Both the position numbers and the translations under genes were made by a program. This document shows positions 20,532-32,500 of a stretch of DNA of 64,000 nucleotides, piece after piece. Within the stretch, counting starts at the first letter, position 1. Every line of letters starts with the position of its first letter. Origin of the DNA: Cercis canadensis (Eukaryota; Streptophyta; Magnoliopsida; Fabales; Fabaceae); assembly GCA_003255065.1 (NCBI GenBank), contig QAOA01000393.1, forward strand, positions 1,555,493 through 1,619,492, in the 5' to 3' direction. The notes under the pieces were generated by a model. The model did no database searches and was not told where the DNA came from. It was given only the letters and a program-made list of their open reading frames with translations.

Positions 20532-20901
20532 GTTAGTGAGCTTGTCAGAAAAATTATATAATTTGTTCTAATGTTTCACGTACATTCCGCTGGTTCTCTA
20601 TTTTTCAGCCTCCCATGCTCACTGAGAATGCCTCAAAGTTGATATATTTTTTTTAGGTGTAACACTACCTGTCTCTGATTGAGAGGTTTCTAGTGGAACC
20701 CAGATATTGAATTTGNGTTAGTGAGCTTGTCAGACAAATTATATAATTTGTTCTAACGTTTCACGTACATTCCGCTGGTTCTCTATTTTTCAGCCTCCCA
20801 TACTCACTGAGAATGCCTCAAAGTTGATATATATTTTTTTAGGTGTAACACTACCTGTCTCTGATTGAGAGGTTTCTAGTGGAACCCAGATATTGAATTT
20901 G
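20532..20901. repeat. About 184-bp direct duplication flanking a single N (20716)
   Basis: Copies at 20532-20715 and 20717-20901 differ by a few substitutions and one T-run length change. They abut a lone N, as at 15136 and 45226. The left copy starts six bases beyond the tRNA gene. Probably unmerged contig overlap. Confidence 0.85.
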
Positions 20902-21734
20902 ATATCATATTAAAAATTTGAGTCAAATGACAAATCACATTGTTCTTTATAAAATACACAAGAACGATAAGATATACAAAAGTGTACTAAATAAAAAAAA
21001 TTAACTTTTATCCAAAAAATATAATTTGGCACATTTTTCTTATTGTATTATTCTTGTATTTTATAAAAAATTATATATTTTATTACATAATAGATAACTC
21101 AACTTTTTGAGATATTTGTAACGTCATCAAAATTATTGAGTAAGTATGATTGAAACTCACATAATCAATGGGTGGGTAGTGCCATACCCCTTATAGCAAC
21201 CACCATTTTTTTTAATACACTAACTTGTGTAAAATCAAGAACTAGAATGTTTCCACGACTCAAAATTGACAGTTTTTATGATTCATAAATTAACCCTCCA
21301 TAACATGCGATAACAAGGAGTATTTATAGCCATTACAGTAAAACTTGTAATCAATTAGTGGGACTAGAATATTAGTAACTTATCACAACATTGCCTAAAA
21401 ATCCAGAAATTATGATTCAAAGTTGGAAACCTAAACCATTAGAGTATTTAATAAAAAAGTTAAAAATTTTGTAGCTTAATAAAAATAGAAACAAAAGATA
21501 GATGTTCCATTATAGTCTAATAATTGTCTAGATTCCCATTGTTGACTTGTGAAGAAGACAAACTAGAAGGTCCGGCATGCAGTACCGATGAATGCAATTG
21601 TGCTTGCCTCTTTTGGGATTTTACCATTTGCAAAAGAGACACATTTTGTGGCACAATCCGCCCAATTTCATGGTTCGTTAAGCCATGTCCCTTGTAACCA
21701 TCGATTCTAACTCATAATCCATTTTCTGTCCCTG
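20902..21734. other. Intergenic spacer upstream of the ACP gene
   Basis: AT-rich, with no frame of interest on either strand. The last 200 bases before the TATA box are the presumed ACP promoter. Confidence 0.5.
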
Positions 21735-21740
21735 TATATA
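21735..21740 (+). promoter_or_regulatory. Candidate TATA box of the ACP gene
   Basis: The motif tgtatataat lies about 100 bases upstream of the ACP start codon, which allows a leader of roughly 70 bases. Position and sequence fit a plant core promoter; transcription start is not demonstrated. Confidence 0.45.
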
Positions 21741-21836
21741 ATCTGAATAGAATGAAGCATTTAACATATGCATTATTAGAATATAGCTTAACAGTTCTTG
21801 CCTTTTTCTAATTTTTACTTCTTTCCCATAACTATA

Positions 21837-22624
21837 ATGGCTTCTATTCTTTCCACTTCTTTAGCTCCAATGGCCACCCTCTCCTACAATTCTGGCGTCA
21901 GAACAACAACCATTCCCCAAATTAGCAGCCTATCTACCATTGTGAGACAAACACTGTCTACTTCATAATAAGTTTCTTTTCTAGAGGGGAAATTGATTCA
22001 CAAAATTTGCATTTTTTGTATGCAGGAGAGTTCTATGTTTGGTGGGCTAAGACTTGTGAACAAGATCCAGCTGAAAAATTCAACAAGGACAACATTTTCA
22101 CTCTCTGGTGGCAGCAAGACCAAAATCTCATGCTCCCTTGTAATAATTTCACTAATAACTGTCTTTATCAAATACTTTTATCTTTATAGCATTAGTTTTT
22201 GATGAGTTCTATTTACTAAGTGCAGGCTCAGCCAGAGACTCTGCAAATTGTCCAAAGCACCATCGCAAAGCAACTTTCCATTGATGAAGGCACTGTCACT
22301 CCCCAAACTAAATTTGCTGATTTGGGTGCTGATTCTCTCGACACTGTGAGGCCTTAATTCAACTACCACTATTTTGCACCTTATAATTCTATACCACTTT
22401 CACCCATAACAGCATCTAAATTTTATCGAGATTGAAGCTAGATCCACTTAAAATTTTGTTGGCTTATATATTTCGGTTTGGTGTGTATGATTGATCAGGT
22501 TGAAATTATGATGACTTTGGAAGAGAAATTTGGAGTGTCCATTGGAGAAGGAGGAGCTGAGAATATCTCTACCGTTCAAGACGCAGCTAATCTAATTGAG
22601 AAGGTGAAGGCTGCCTCAGCTTAA
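21837..22624 (+). CDS. Acyl carrier protein, plastid type
   Basis: Carries growing acyl chains as thioesters on a phosphopantetheine arm in plastid type II fatty-acid synthesis. Four exons, 21837-21941, 22026-22139, 22226-22345 and 22499-22624, all phase 0 with GT-AG introns, give 154 residues. The first ~72 residues are rich in Ser/Thr and basic residues with few acidic ones, ending near TKISCSL, as in a chloroplast transit peptide. The mature domain starts [10 protein letters not shown]. The conserved helix-II motif [16 protein letters not shown] carries the modified serine of DSLDT and is split by the last intron, a classic intron position in plant ACP genes. The end, [18 protein letters not shown], is canonical. 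A mitochondrial location is less likely given the Ser/Thr-rich presequence. The gene converges with the dormancy-associated gene at 23330. Confidence 0.95.
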
Positions 22625-23329
22625 GCCACAAACTCTGCCATTGAGCTATTAATCTCAACTTTATCAGTTTTCTTTGGCTTCGTTTCACTACCCTACTTGA
22701 GATTTTGACAAAGCTCGAAAGAATTTTTCTTTAGATGGATCGCCTTAAAGAATTTACATTAAGTTGTTTTCAATGAATTCCGAATAAAAATTTAAGTTGA
22801 GATCAAACTACAGTGTAACTGGGCTCAACCAACCAAAAAGTTTGAAATTGAATTGCTTTAATGATAATTCTTCATGTATGGATTATATCAATCTCCCTAA
22901 CTGCTCTAAATAACACAGAAAAATAGCAGAAGCCTGAACAGCAGACCATAAGATCAAGAAGTAATACATACAAATATCATGCTTCATTGAGTTTCATTTG
23001 CGGAGGGTACAGGATACACAAATCATATTTACAAAATCAAAACCCAGAAGAGAAAAATAAAAAAAAGAAACCCATATGTACAAAAATATACGGAGAAAGA
23101 AGCAGCAAATATCCTGGAAGCCAGCTTTCCACTTGTTTCCATCTTCAAAATCCCAAGAAGCATTGGCTCCTTATGCAAATCCTCTGCAACAGAGCCATCT
23201 TATATTCTAGGTATAGCTGCAATATGATTAATTCTTTCTCTTGAAGACTTGAAGTCTCTCTTCTATGTACAAAACGTAATCCCTCGGCCGAATATATCAA
23301 AGCAAAGCAAAATAGTTTCACTTCCTCTC
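22625..23329. other. Convergent 3' flanks of the ACP and dormancy-associated genes
   Basis: Should contain both 3' untranslated regions and polyadenylation signals; aataaa occurs at about 22783 on the plus strand. No additional frame is convincing. Confidence 0.5.
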
Positions 23330-23884
23330 TCAACGATCCAAAGCACTCATTATTACTACCCTGCAAATACGAATAACACCAAGAGTTAGGAAACTCAGGC
23401 AGTCAATGGCATTTATGTCATTTCAAATGGTAAATAAAAAGAGAGATAACCAATCGTAAATGGTCGGACTTCTAGGCTCAGCGCGCTCCAGTGTCTGAGC
23501 TGATGATTTTCTCCTCGTGAATTTCTTGAAATCCCCGCCTGGTGTACCCGCTGCATGCAATCGCAAAAACCCATCAAACAAAAACCCAGAAGCAGCTAAG
23601 CTAGCCTCTCACAGATATAAACGCAAACAGTTAAGAGGATTACGGGTTGATGGAGTCCGAGGGGTAGTTGACCCGGAAGGATGGTCCAGATCCGACGAGA
23701 AGCTCTTGAAATTGGAATTGGTGCGGATAATAGTGATGCTCCGAGTGACGGGTACCTCAACGGGTAGGGTCGGAGGTGATCGGGTGGTGCCGGAAAACGA
23801 ATGGTATTTGCGGAGTTTGCCGAGGCCTGTTTCGGGTGTGGGGCCGGCGAGCGTTTCGTCCCAGAGCTTATGAAGAAAACCCAT
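23330..23884 (-). CDS. Dormancy/auxin-associated family protein (DRM1/ARP-like)
   Basis: Small plant protein of the dormancy-associated / auxin-repressed family, whose transcripts rise in dormant buds and fall with auxin; the molecular activity is unknown. Exons 23884-23629, 23550-23451 and 23360-23330 join in frame to 128 residues. The N-terminus MGFLHKLWDETLAGPTPETG and the following GLGKLRK are the family signature. A Ser/Pro/Thr-rich middle contains SGSTTPRTP. The C-terminal SPTIYDW is also conserved and is completed across the last intron by VVIMSALDR and a stop. The first donor (GTTTGC) is non-ideal, but it is the only choice that keeps the frame into GTPGGDFKKFTRRKS. An in-frame extension upstream lacks an ATG, so the start is 23884. 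Probably nuclear or cytosolic; no signal peptide. Confidence 0.9.
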
Positions 23885-26176
23885 CTTCACTTGTTTCTCT
23901 GTAACAACCGAAAGAGGGCCCAATTATTACGACTGTTACGAAGAGACGATGGAACGAAACGACGAAAGAGAGAAGAAGAGTTTTTTGTTTCTTTCTGAGA
24001 ATTTGGAGAAAGAAGAGTGTTGTTCTCTGTTACTCAAGGGCTTCGTGGGTTCTTATAGAGAAAATGTGAAAGAGAGAGAGAAAGGAAGAAAAATCAGAAC
24101 AAGAGGATGAGGATGACTTGACTTGATAAGGTAAAATCACTAAATTGAATATTGATGGCTAAATTATGTGGTAAGCTCCGGCTAATGTGGCTTTGCTAAG
24201 ATTTGAACCGCATCAATTTTAATATTTACTAATTTTTTCTTCTTCTAAATCTTAGCCATTGACTTTAAGTCATGAACAAACTTGAGTGCGCATGGAAATT
24301 GGAAACACAACTAAACTCACTATTATATTTACAAGGTGAGCTGAAGATTCAGGTTGTAATATTTAGGTTTGGTTAATTGGTGATAATAACTAGGTATGAA
24401 TTATGATTAAGCTACCTTCATTTTTCTATTGACATGTATTCTTCTTTGTCATTGGGAGGCAAAAAATGAGTTTGTGTGTTTGGTACCAACGAAAATAGAA
24501 AGAAATAAAATTAGAATAGTCAAATGAAGAAGATAAGAAATGGGCCATTCACAATTAGAATAGTGAAATGATAATAAGAGATTTATAAGAAAATCTTTGC
24601 AATGTGATTCTAAAAAACAGATTAAAAATCTCGTTTGGTGGACAACCCTTATCAAGATATTCTGTGGCGCTTAGGAGCTAGTTGAATAATGAAAATAATC
24701 TTTTGTATGAGTTTCTATTTGCTCTCTTGTGAGATCTAGACATACAATTAATGTCCGGTTCAATAATAACTTATCATTACTACTAATTTTTTAACCAAAA
24801 AAAAAAAGACCAATGTAAAAATCGAATAATTAATTGTGTATGTAACAACATATCATCACCTTTAATTCGTGTGTGTATATTAATTTACATTTTAAGCAAT
24901 ATTATGTTTTTGGTAACAGCTACATAATGCGAGGGTAAAAGTTTCCCAACAAACAAGAAGTGAGGCATTGTTGTAAAATATCTTTGAAAAAAACATTGAT
25001 AGTTAACTGACGTAAATTGCAAGCAACTAACATTTACAAGGACTAAGCCGAAAATGGAGCCCCAAGTCGAAGTCCAAGTCGAAGTCGAAGGGACCCAAAA
25101 AGATTGGAAGAAAAGACCGAGTCAATTTGCGGGAAACACGTGGGCTCCAGTTGGATAAGTCTTAGACGAAATCCAGATCCATCCACCAACACTAGATATT
25201 GATGTGCCCATGGGACCCACTTCGATGGCCCATCTGAGTTCTCTGATTTATGCTTTGTTTTTTTTTCCCCCTAAATTCAGTTGACAGTGCAAATAAATAA
25301 TTACAAGTTTGAAGAATGCCATCTATATATATATAAAAATAAAGTTTCTCTAGTTTAATTATTTGAATGATTGTTTTATTAAAAAATATATATTCAGTTG
25401 ACAAATTTGTCATAAAATGTAAACAATTAAAAAACGTTTTTGGTGAGAAGTAAGAAACTGAGTTGAAATCTATTTAAAATATTTTCTCACTTTAATTTAT
25501 CAAACTAGTTATCCGGCAGTAAAATAAAATTATTTGGTTACAGTAAATTTTAATTATAACATTTTACTATCTAATTTTGGATGAAAGGTGTCCTGAGATG
25601 AGTTAGAGATTGAATTTTGATGCTAATTATCCTCATTGGGTTTCCTGTTAACATCAGAATAGGCCAAACCAAAGTGTCAATCACTTCCAAAATTGCTTGG
25701 AAATGAGTCTGCAACTTCAAAATGGCCCCACAGAAGACTTTTCTTTGGGGTCTACAGTCTACACAGATTATATTTATTTTTTGTTGTAACACAAACACTA
25801 TATATAGACTTACACAAGTCTTAGGATTTCATAGTCATTGTTGCCTCCAATAATGTAATTTAGTTAGGTAAGCTATGGCCAATGATAGGGAAATTAAACA
25901 GTAAAATTATATCAATTAATATTCAAGCTTTCTAATGTATATCTTCTTCTTATCTTCTGCCACAGAAAAACATGAAAAAAAAAAAAAAAACTCTAGTGTT
26001 TATTGAATGGGCCTTCAAAAAATAACAGGTAATCAGATACTAGCCAATAATTTTGCCCTTCAGCTTCGACAATGATAAGGAGATCATTTATTAGCCTTTG
26101 AATGTGGTACAAGTGACAGATGGTGGAGGGAGCACAAGGTCACCTAGGATGTCACATGCTTGGTTGGGACCTGGAT
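23885..26176. other. Promoter of the dormancy-associated gene, then intergenic DNA
   Basis: The first ~200 bases beyond 23884 include a leader-like segment with GA-rich repeats (24066-24090). A GAAGTC-type short repeat occurs at about 25065-25090. Beyond that the DNA is AT-rich with A/T runs (25980-25990) and no supported gene. Confidence 0.5.
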
Positions 26177-26335
26177 CCGGTCATGTCACTTGAGTCGTGT
26201 TGCTTAAATCTGAGTCGTTCATTCTATTAAAGATCATCTCAACTATTAAAACACATTAACTTTTAATAGTTGATATGAGTTTTAATAGAATGAACGGCTT
26301 AGATCTAAGCAACATGACTCAAGTGACATGACCGG
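26177..26335. repeat. Long hairpin: 75-bp inverted arms with a 9-bp loop
   Basis: Arms 26177-26251 and 26261-26335 are reverse complements with about eight mismatches; the loop is 26252-26260. Imperfect pairing continues outward (ggatccgg against ccggatttaaatcc). No coding frame lies inside. Size, symmetry and location between genes fit a foldback MITE or MITE remnant. It could also be transcribed into a small-RNA precursor. Confidence 0.75.
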
Positions 26336-27645
26336 ATTTAAATCCTACTTGATTGAGGTTCAGTTAAAAAAAAAAAAAAAAAAGATCTTTAGAAGTAACT
26401 GGAAATTTAATAATTCTATCTAATAAGAACATATTATTATTTTTTAAATGTTCTAAAATTGATAACCATGCTTTACACCTTGCAATTCCCCTCTTTCTAT
26501 TGCCATTTTTGTTTCATAATTGGGAATCTATTAACCAGAAAACTGCAGTGTAAAGCTGTTTTAATTTTGGGAGCTCCCTTTGGATGTTAATGCTATGCTA
26601 TTCTTGTTTCATTTATGTTTGGACCCTGAGTTATCAAAATAGGCCTACTATTTTTGTTGGCCCTTTTAAGACTCCGTCTAAGTCCATCAGCTACCAGCAA
26701 ATGTTTAGACCAAACCTTAAAAAGGCAATAATAAAATGTGGGGCAGCCCAACAATAGAATGAGAATTAGAGAGGGCTGGCACTCATCTATTGGATCTCTA
26801 AATCAAATATTATTGAGCAATGCAATGCAGGTGTATTATGTAGATTTTTTTTTGGGCCATGAGTATTATGTAGACTTTAATGTAACGTAAATTATTTGGG
26901 TTCGGTCTGTAAAAGTTTAAAGAGTGGATCAAAGTGATCATCTTTTTATTATCATTTGGGTTTTGAAAATGATTATTTTGATTGATTTTTAAATTTTTAA
27001 AAAACTTAAATTATACAAAAAATATTTTTAAAATTTAAGTAATTTTTGTTTTATTTTTTAAAGATTAAAATAACTTTTTACTCAATACCTCCCATGCCCA
27101 GGGGGAGCATAATCATTGTGTAGATGATATTAGTCTTTTTAGGCAGATTTCTGACTTTGTTAAACATGCTTTTGTTGCTGACTTAATTGGATTATGTTAC
27201 CTTGTACTGTTAGACATAAGATTTCTTTGGATGAATGTAATGGTATTATGCAGGATTTGTAGGTTATGGCCTTGTACTCTGAATCCTTTGCTTCAGTTTA
27301 ATTAAAGTCCTTCAGCACCTATATATATATATATCGTTTAGTAAATATTTTTGAAACTTAATACCATAAACAAATAGAAAAAGAAGGAGTTGGTATTAAT
27401 AAAGTATAACTATAAACCGTAGCAGCACCATTCCTCTGCTCTGCAACTTGCAATATTATTAGTAACAACTATAGCAGTAGCCCCCCAGCTAGGGGGATTG
27501 AACTAAATCGGATCCTCAAGATAAAGCTAAGCAACAACTAATGGTTTTCTATAACAACAATGTGAATATTAAAAGAAGAAATTTGATCTGCTCTGCAAGC
27601 GGGAATACTAATAACAACTATAATACGTGCCCCAAACTAAGGGGA
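26336..27645. other. Intergenic DNA up to the MULE insertion site
   Basis: AT-rich, with a poly-A run at 26365-26384 and a TA microsatellite at about 27321-27334. No coding gene is seen. Two loosely similar segments (27445-27515 and 27590-27654) precede the element. The second contains the target duplication. Confidence 0.5.
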
Positions 27646-27654
27646 ATCAACTAA
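27646..27654. repeat. Left target-site duplication, atcaactaa
   Basis: Nine bases identical to 37818-37826 and immediately outside the left terminal inverted repeat. Nine base pairs is the usual Mutator-superfamily duplication. Confidence 0.93.
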
Positions 27655-27714
27655 GGCTGCGTCTAGGGTGCAAAGGGCCCAAAATGGGTACCGGTGCAAA
27701 TGAGACTCAATGGC
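27655..27714 (+). repeat. Left terminal inverted repeat of the MULE
   Basis: Begins ggctgcgtctagggtgcaaa. It matches the reverse complement of 37758-37817 at 58 of 60 positions and includes gggcccaaaatgggtaccgg. These ends are where the transposase is expected to bind. Confidence 0.95.
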
Positions 27715-29533
27715 CAAGATGAAGCCAAGTGTACAGTCCAGATGAAAGGAATGAATATTACCTGTAACTTGTTAATTGTAATTTGACCCCATAAAATGTA
27801 TGTATTTACTTGTATTTTCCTCTAAGTTTTCTCCTCTCTTCATCATTCCGACGGCCCTTTCTTCTTCTTCATTTTCTTGTCTTCAATTCAGGCAGACATC
27901 AACCCATACACACACACACCGAACCACATCTAGTTTTCTCCTTTAATCACTCACTTTTACCATTACTTCATCTCCCCTCCCCATTGTTATTCTTGCAAAT
28001 CCATAACTGAGAATGGCCTTGCAGCTCTGAAATTCCCAAAGCTTCTTCTTTTGTGGTTTGCGATTTTTGGGCCAGACATTGGCATTATATTGAGCGTTGT
28101 AGCGAGAGAAAGAGAACGCCAACTGTAGAGAGAGTGAGCAGATGGATATGGATTTGCAAGATTGACGAACGAAGTGGACTTACTGTTTGGTTTGTGGTTT
28201 CCCTTCTGGATTATATTGAAATGAAGGGCTGAATGACATTAATTCGTAGTTGGAAACCGTAGTGGAGTGTTTGAGCGTTGGACCACCAAAAGCATTGTCA
28301 GTTGGCCATTTTGGAGGTATGATATACTTGCTTTAGGTTAGAAAATGTGTGTTTTGTTGAATGCCCACCAAGTGTTTGTTGAAATGCTTGAATGATATTT
28401 GGCATATATGGTGTTCCAAAATTGCTTGTTGTAGTGTGTAAAATAGCTTCCATTGTATGAATACATGCCTTGGTAGCCAAATGGAGGTATTACCCAGTTA
28501 GATTACCCCTGAGAAGTTGTATTTGAGGTGTACCCTCAAAGTATTTGATGGAATGTGTGATTAAAATTTGTAGTATGAATGAGTTTGAAATTGCTTGTTA
28601 GGGTGCATGAAGAGATTCCCCTTTTATGAACTTGCATCGATAATAGATTTGGAGGACTTTTTCGTTTCTCTAGCTTAAGGGCTGATACTTGACAGTGACG
28701 GGTACATGAAGAAGAATTAGTCAAAATTGGGGTATTTTAGTAAGTGAACCAAGTGAAGCAGAGGAAGATTGTTGGCGTAGTTTTATAGAGAGTATTCAAA
28801 CCTGTAGGAATAGTTTTAGAAGGTCATTTTTCACTATGATTTTGCACATAAGTCCTTTGTTATACCGTTAATGAATTTTGCTTAAAAGACTGAATGTTAG
28901 TAAAGGCCACAGAAATTCATGCAGTCTTGAGAAAAGGAATAACATCCTTCATTTCATGTATTTTCTGCTCCATTTGAAGAGGCAAGACATACTATATGAC
29001 CCTAAATATTAGTTGTAAATTGTTTATAAAAAATCATATGCATACCATTTTGAAAAGTGAACTGATGAACATTTATTCAAAAGAATGAAACTAGTTTACA
29101 TTTGCAGTGATTTTGTGTGTTTTTTGGATTCTCCATACAGATATGATTGGTAGGTCAAAGAAAATAAAAACCAGATAATAGACATCCCCCTTGCTTGTAA
29201 AATAAAATATGCTTTCATTATGTTGGGCAGCAGAGTTAAAATTTCGAAGACTGTATGGATGAACAAGTAGAAGCTTTATAAATAGAGGAAAGTTTTGTTA
29301 GTTGAATAACTCAGACCACGTTAGACTTCCTTATGTGTGAATTAGATGAGTATTAAGTGGAAGGAATAATGTCTATTTGCACATCAACTTCTCTAGTCTT
29401 CTCTATATGCTTTGTGTAAAAAGTAAGCTAGATTACTTGTAGTCTTGCTATATTTTACTGGAATAATTGTTAGGTTCTTCACAGGTCCTCACTCGTCATC
29501 CTAGGAACCCTGATATGTAGGCATTAGTAAGAC
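27715..29533 (+). promoter_or_regulatory. MULE 5' region: promoter and leader of the transposase
   Basis: A CT-rich segment at 27825-27990 resembles a plant leader. Intermittent transcript-like stretches follow, but no coding exon could be recognised before the ATG at 29534. The leader may contain introns. Confidence 0.35.
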
Positions 29534-32500
29534 ATGGAGGTTCCAGCAACTGAGTTATACGATGGTGTTAGTATGAACAAGTGGCAGAATTTGACTGATG
29601 AGCAATTCATAAATTTAACCGTCCAAGAAGTGGAAGTGCTAGAATTTTTGTCTTGGGAAGATGCTCATACTTTTTATGTAAAGTATGCAATGATGCATGA
29701 CTTTGGAGTCCGAAAATATAATATGGGGAAGAACAAAGCTGAAGAATGCACTTGGCGTAGTTTTGTATGTTGTTCTGAAGGATATAGGGCTGAAAAATTT
29801 ATAAAGAAGGAAAATAGGAAAAGACAGCACAAATACTTAACTAGATTTGGGTGTAATGTCAAACTGCGTGTGCAACTGAATGGGGATACAAGGAAGTGGT
29901 TTGTAACTTCTTTTGTGGATGAGCACTGTCATGAATTACTTGGGGTTAATTATTCGACATTGCTACGGTCACACCGAAAGATGACACCGTCTGATATTGC
30001 ACAATTGAATAGCATGCGAGATGCTGGCCTAAAGCCTGCACATAGTTGGCATTTTTTTGCTGGTCAATCTGGTGGCTTTCAAAAGGTTGGTTTTATTATG
30101 AAGGACATATACAACCATATTGCATCCGAAAGAACAAAAGCAGGGGGTGATGCAGTCGCTGCACTAAGTTATCTTAGTGGTTTAGCTGATAATGACAACA
30201 TGTTTTTTATGAGGCATATTGTTGATGCGGATGGCCGCTTAGAACACTTGTTTTGGTGTGATGGTATTTGTAGAATTGACTATGAATCCTTTGGTCAACT
30301 GTTGGCCTTTGATACAATTTACAGGCGGAACAAATATGATAAACCCCTTGTCATATTTTCTGATGTAAACCATCACAGGAGCACTGTGATTTTTGGGGGC
30401 GCTCTTGTTTCTGATGAACGAGAACCTACATATGTGTGGCTATTAGAAACTTTCTTGGAAGCCATGACACAGAAAAAACCTGCATCGGTGGTGACCGATG
30501 GTGACATGTCAATGAGGAACGCTATCAAGCATGTGTTTCCTGAAGCAAAACATAGGCTTTGTGCGTGACACTTAGCTAAGAATGCACACACAAATATTCG
30601 GAGAAGGTATTTTAGAGATGACTTTAAGAGATGTATGCTAGGTGATTTTGAGATAGGGGAGTTTGAAGAGAGGTGTGCATCTATGGTGCAACAGTATGAT
30701 GTAGAAAGCAATAAGTGGGTGTAAGATGTGTACAGCAAGAAGAAATTGTGGGCCACAACATATCTCAGACATCACTTCTGGGCAGGTTTACGCACAACTT
30801 CCCGGTGTGAAACGATGCATGCACACATTGGTAAATTTGTGAAGCATGAACACAACTTGTATGACTTTTTCTTCCACTTTCAGCGAGGTCTACAATATTT
30901 CAGGAGCAATGAGATGCATCATGATTTTAAATCCCTATATGGTGTGCCGGTGTTAGTGTCTGCCTTGGTTGCCATTGAGAAAATTGCATCTGTGGTATAC
31001 ACCAAGGCATTATTTGAGTTGTTCAGGAAAGAACTGGCCAAATCAGCAGCAATGAAAATAATTAGTCGGGAAGATAGGGGCAGGTTTCGTGAATATGTTG
31101 TTTCTAGATATTGCAATTTGTCTTGTTCATAGAAGGTTGTATTTAATTGGCATAAAATTAACTTGTATTGTTCATGTGCTCGAATGGACTCAGTTGGCAT
31201 TCCTTGTGTACATATGGTTGTTGTTATGAAATATGAGGATTTGAGAGAGTTACCTAAAAAGTTGGTTTTGAAGAGATGGAGGAAGGATGCAAAGAGGATG
31301 GAAAAAAGCATTGTTGAGAATGATGATGACAGTGAAAGGCTATTAATGCACCGCCAACATGCTCTTCTACAAACATGTAGATGGTTATGCAATCTTGCAA
31401 GCAAAAGAAGTGAAGACTACCATGATGTAAGAGACAAGTTAGGAGTAATTGTCACATCCCTTGAAGTGAAACATGGTACACGGATGAATGAAATTGATTC
31501 AAGGAGGAGGATGTATGAAGGTGATTCCAGCAGAGGTGTAAGTCATGTGAAGCATCCAATTGCTGTCAAAATGAAAGGTAGACCTATCGGAGTTAGCTTA
31601 GGGTTCCCTAGGAAGAAGAGGTGTTGCGGGTTATGTAGGAAAGGAGGGCATATTCGGAGGCATTGCCCTGAAAATAGCCATTTCGGTTCCAACCAAGAAT
31701 TTACCGATGACACAAGTCTTGAGTCTGAAACAGTCAATCTAGGGTGCAACATTGGTAACTTGGGTGAATACCAGGTAATAAATTCATAGTGACAAATAAC
31801 TTTATATACATTGATGTTAACATCTTGCACCTATTATTTTTTCGCATGCATAATTAGGTGGGCACATTTTTAATTTACAGGCAGTGGACACTTTCACAGC
31901 AAACCGTGGTTTTGAGGTGCATGAAGAATTTAGGACAGTTGGAGAAGACCATAGTGATCCACCTGCATATGGTGCTTATCAAGTATGTTAAAATCCTTTC
32001 ACTGTTTTACAAATTAGTGAGCTTACATATTAATAAAGTTTCTAATGCAGACAGAGGAAGATACACAGCAGTCCAGGTGTTCTCCCCCTTGAACCGGTTA
32101 TTCGTAATAGTAATTTAGTATATATTCCCTATTTAGCAATCCAGCTGATGGAATTGTGCTCCAGAGGACTTTTCATTGATGGAAGGATTAATGATGGCCC
32201 ATACTTGCTGCTAGTATACTCACGGAACTGATTCTGATATTAGTTTTTATTCTTATTTGAAACCTTTTAATGGTTAAGAATGGACTCGTAGCCAATATGA
32301 GCATGATTAATCTTTTAGAAGTGGTTACAACATGTTTTCCCTCTACTTATTAACAAGAAATCTGATTCTCTGTTTGTTACTGTGGGTAAGAGTGAACCAC
32401 GTCAGGTTCGGTCCTTTGCATATGATATATTATAATCCTCGTTTGAAAGACTAGAAAAACCAACCTAATGATCTCTTCTTCTTTTTTCCTTTTGTTACAT

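Noticed and set aside
29534-31789. Host FAR1-related sequence (FRS) gene
   Set aside because: It lies inside terminal inverted repeats with a 9-bp target duplication and has three stops, so it is the element's transposase.
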